DNA from: a virus
IMG/VR virus record: IMGVR_UViG_3300029953_000012
Location: 36,201 to 100,200 of that record
Reading direction: 5' to 3' (one strand)
DNA length: 64,000 nt
Part shown: in pieces, positions 63,077 to 64,000 of the stretch
Layout: every line of letters starts with the position of its first letter
How positions within the stretch are numbered: position 1 is the first letter of the stretch
The notes under the pieces: model-generated
The model's input: only the letters and a program-made list of their open reading frames with translations
What the model was told of the DNA's origin: nothing
Databases searched by the model: none
Made by a program: the position numbers and the translations under genes

Positions 63077-63614
63077 ATGTATCACTTTTCTTTAGGTTGT
63101 CTGATGCCCACAAGGGCTGTAAATTAGTATAATGATTAATAGCTAGTAAGTCTTCTTGTTTGGTAACATCAAATAATGAACAAGGTTTTATATGGTCCAC
63201 GTGCCACATTTTTCCATAATTTTCCCAGTTCATACCATCTACAAATCTAGCTTCCAAATGATTTTTTAATTCTGTATTATTACAACCAACTAATTTATTT
63301 TTACCTTTATAATGTTTTTTAGTTGGGTTATTAATAGCTTGTTTGAGGAATTTTCCTAGTCTTAACCTTAGAGATTTACGAATTCTTTTTATACCAGAAA
63401 GGTTTTTAGCTCTTTTTCTGTAATATTCTCTTCGAGCAAGATATCGTCTAACACTCGCAAGTGTTTTTATACTCAAATTAATCATACATCCCTCACATTC
63501 AGATTCAGGTTTCCAATAACTCCAACGATAGTAATAAGAATTTTTTTTTCTTTTCCCTAATCTTTCTTTTTTAAGGCATTTTGGACAGTAATCAAATAAT
63601 AGTAATTGTTCCAT
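63054..63614 (-). CDS. HNH endonuclease
   Basis: 186 residues. Zinc knuckles DYCPKC (about 8-13) and CEGC (40-43), a basic helical middle, then the HNH core: 'NWENYGKMWHVDHIKPCSLFD' with HVDH at 138-141, 'LAINHYTNLQPLW' and 'NLKKSD' at the end. The H, N and H positions are all filled. It is a probable mobile (homing-type) endonuclease. Its own -10 box lies five bases from the start codon. It overlaps the next gene by 23 bases. Confidence 0.85.
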   Translation of the reverse strand: MEQLLLFDYCPKCLKKERLGKRKKNSYYYRWSYWKPESECEGCMINLSIKTLASVRRYLARREYYRKRAKNLSGIKRIRKSLRLRLGKFLKQAINNPTKKHYKGKNKLVGCNNTELKNHLEARFVDGMNWENYGKMWHVDHIKPCSLFDVTKQEDLLAINHYTNLQPLWASDNLKKSDTYVQTKTT

Positions 63615-63619
63615 ATCAT

Positions 63620-63625
63620 ATTATA
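63620..63625 (-). promoter_or_regulatory. -10 box of the HNH gene
   Basis: TATAAT on the minus strand, five bases before ATG 63614. A weak -35 (TTCATA) lies 17 bp further. Leaderless mRNA is predicted. Confidence 0.5.
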
Positions 63626-63676
63626 TAATAACCCCCTAATTTTATGAAAAAATACTTTTAAAAATTTTACATTGTC

Positions 63677-63688
63677 GTCCATTTTTTG
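63677..63688 (+). repeat. 12-bp direct repeat, copy 1
   Basis: GTCCATTTTTTG, repeated at 63760-63771. Confidence 0.5.
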
Positions 63689-63759
63689 CTCGAATGGATT
63701 GAATGACCTCCAAAAAGTTAATAGAATTTGACATTTTACTTCGGTAGCAAAATAGGTTT

Positions 63760-63771
63760 GTCCATTTTTTG
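63760..63771 (+). repeat. 12-bp direct repeat, copy 2
   Basis: GTCCATTTTTTG, identical to 63677-63688. Confidence 0.5.
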
Positions 63772-63819
63772 GTCTCGTTAATATTACTTTCTCCTAAATT
63801 CTTCGGGGAGAGCTAGATA

Positions 63820-63945
63820 TTACCCGTGGGGCGCTGCGGCGACGATTAGTTTTTCTAATTTTTCAAGATATTCGGGGGGGGTTATTAGTTGGCATGATAC
63901 TTGTTTTATGGCAATAAGAAAGCCTGATAGTTTCCTATCAGGCAT
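63820..63945 (-). CDS. Small ORF, 41 residues, start codon next to a hairpin
   Basis: Reads MPDRKLSGFLIAIKQ and ends LIVAAAPHG with a TAA. The sequence looks protein-like, with a helix 'PPEYLEKLEKLIVAAA'. The hairpin GCCTGATAG/CTATCAGGC (63922-63943) overlaps codons 1-8. Alternatively the hairpin is only a terminator of the gene that runs in from the right edge. Confidence 0.3.
   Translation of the reverse strand: MPDRKLSGFLIAIKQVSCQLITPPEYLEKLEKLIVAAAPHG
63922..63943 (-). terminator. Hairpin, possible intrinsic terminator
   Basis: Perfect 9-bp stem GCCTGATAG/CTATCAGGC with a 4-base loop. On the minus strand TTTCTTATT follows, 20 bases after the stop of the gene that enters from the right. 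On the plus strand TTTT follows after ATG-like bases. Confidence 0.55.
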
Positions 63946-63963
63946 GTTTTAAAATAATACGGT

Positions 63964-64000
63964 TTACAACGACATTAAATTTTCTTCATCGTCGCGCAAT
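63964..64000 (-). CDS. C-terminal end of a gene from beyond the right edge
   Basis: The frame reads LRDDEENLMSL and a TAA at 63964-63966. Too short to name; acidic C-terminus. Confidence 0.35.
   Translation of the reverse strand, partial: LRDDEENLMSL

Larger units (their letters stand above)
63642..64000. other. Gene-poor right edge
   Basis: No certain gene. Two weak signs: an open frame on the minus strand (63642-63734, 30 residues, start MSNSINFLEVI) with no ribosome site, and a 12-bp direct repeat. The last 36 bases of the window encode the C-terminus of a minus-strand gene (LRDDEENLMSL, stop at 63964). Confidence 0.4.

Noticed and set aside
63642-63734. Small ORF of 30 residues (MSNSINFLEVI...)
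   Set aside because: No ribosome site or promoter; AT-rich DNA gives such open frames by chance.
1-64000. CRISPR arrays, tRNA genes, reverse transcriptase or diversity-generating element, integrase, lysis genes
   Set aside because: None seen in the window. Lysis, replication and tRNA genes may lie elsewhere in the genome.
1-64000. Alternative genetic code (as in some giant gut phages)
   Set aside because: TAA, TAG (terminase) and TGA (ERCC4 nuclease) all end genes at sensible places next to following starts.

Overview
The window is a stretch of a large AT-rich tailed-phage genome, probably a long-tailed siphovirus. It carries large terminase, portal, protease-scaffold, major capsid protein, tail tube and a 2212-residue TP901-type tape measure, all on the minus strand. 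I see no contractile sheath or baseplate wedge gene. The standard genetic code is used: TAA, TAG and TGA all end credible genes. The host is not shown directly. The exported, Thr-Asn-rich glycan-active proteins at 50.6-61.8 kb (DUF4838, SGNH esterases, beta-helix, repeats of the type GNGxGLTN) look like surface proteins of Verrucomicrobiota or related PVC bacteria, so such a host is an inference.

Layout. 0-2 kb (plus strand): the end of a GT9-like glycosyltransferase and a possible single-strand-annealing protein. 2.1-14.9 kb (minus): distal tail and tip proteins, interrupted by a plus-strand GIY-YIG homing endonuclease with a structured leader. 14.9-28.8 kb: tape measure, putative chaperones, tail tube, connectors, an Ig-like virion protein and a fibre. 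28.8-34.4 kb: capsid genes, with a LAGLIDADG homing endonuclease inserted behind the major capsid gene. 34.4-45.8 kb: large Ser/Thr-Gly-rich virion proteins, portal, a collagen-like fibre and terminase. 45.8-49.2 kb: a tightly overlapping operon of an ERCC4-type nuclease with a C2H2 finger, two small zinc proteins, a possible small terminase and a phage sigma factor. 49.2-50.5 kb: a divergent promoter pair, small ORFs and PhoH. 50.6-61.8 kb: four large proteins with N-terminal signal peptides, three of which share a tail-fibre-like N-terminal module. 61.8-64 kb: two small paralogues, an HNH endonuclease and its apparently inactive HNH-like sister.

Regulation can be read in part. Several non-structural or selfish genes have sigma70-type -10 boxes only 5-10 bp from the start codon, which implies leaderless or nearly leaderless mRNA. 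At least twelve minus-strand genes instead carry a GTGTAATTA-like box 7-36 nt upstream of the start, a candidate phage late promoter. The sigma factor at 48.1-48.7 kb lies in the terminase operon and is the obvious candidate to read it. Two clear intrinsic terminators follow the major capsid and tail tube genes, the two gene products needed in greatest amount.
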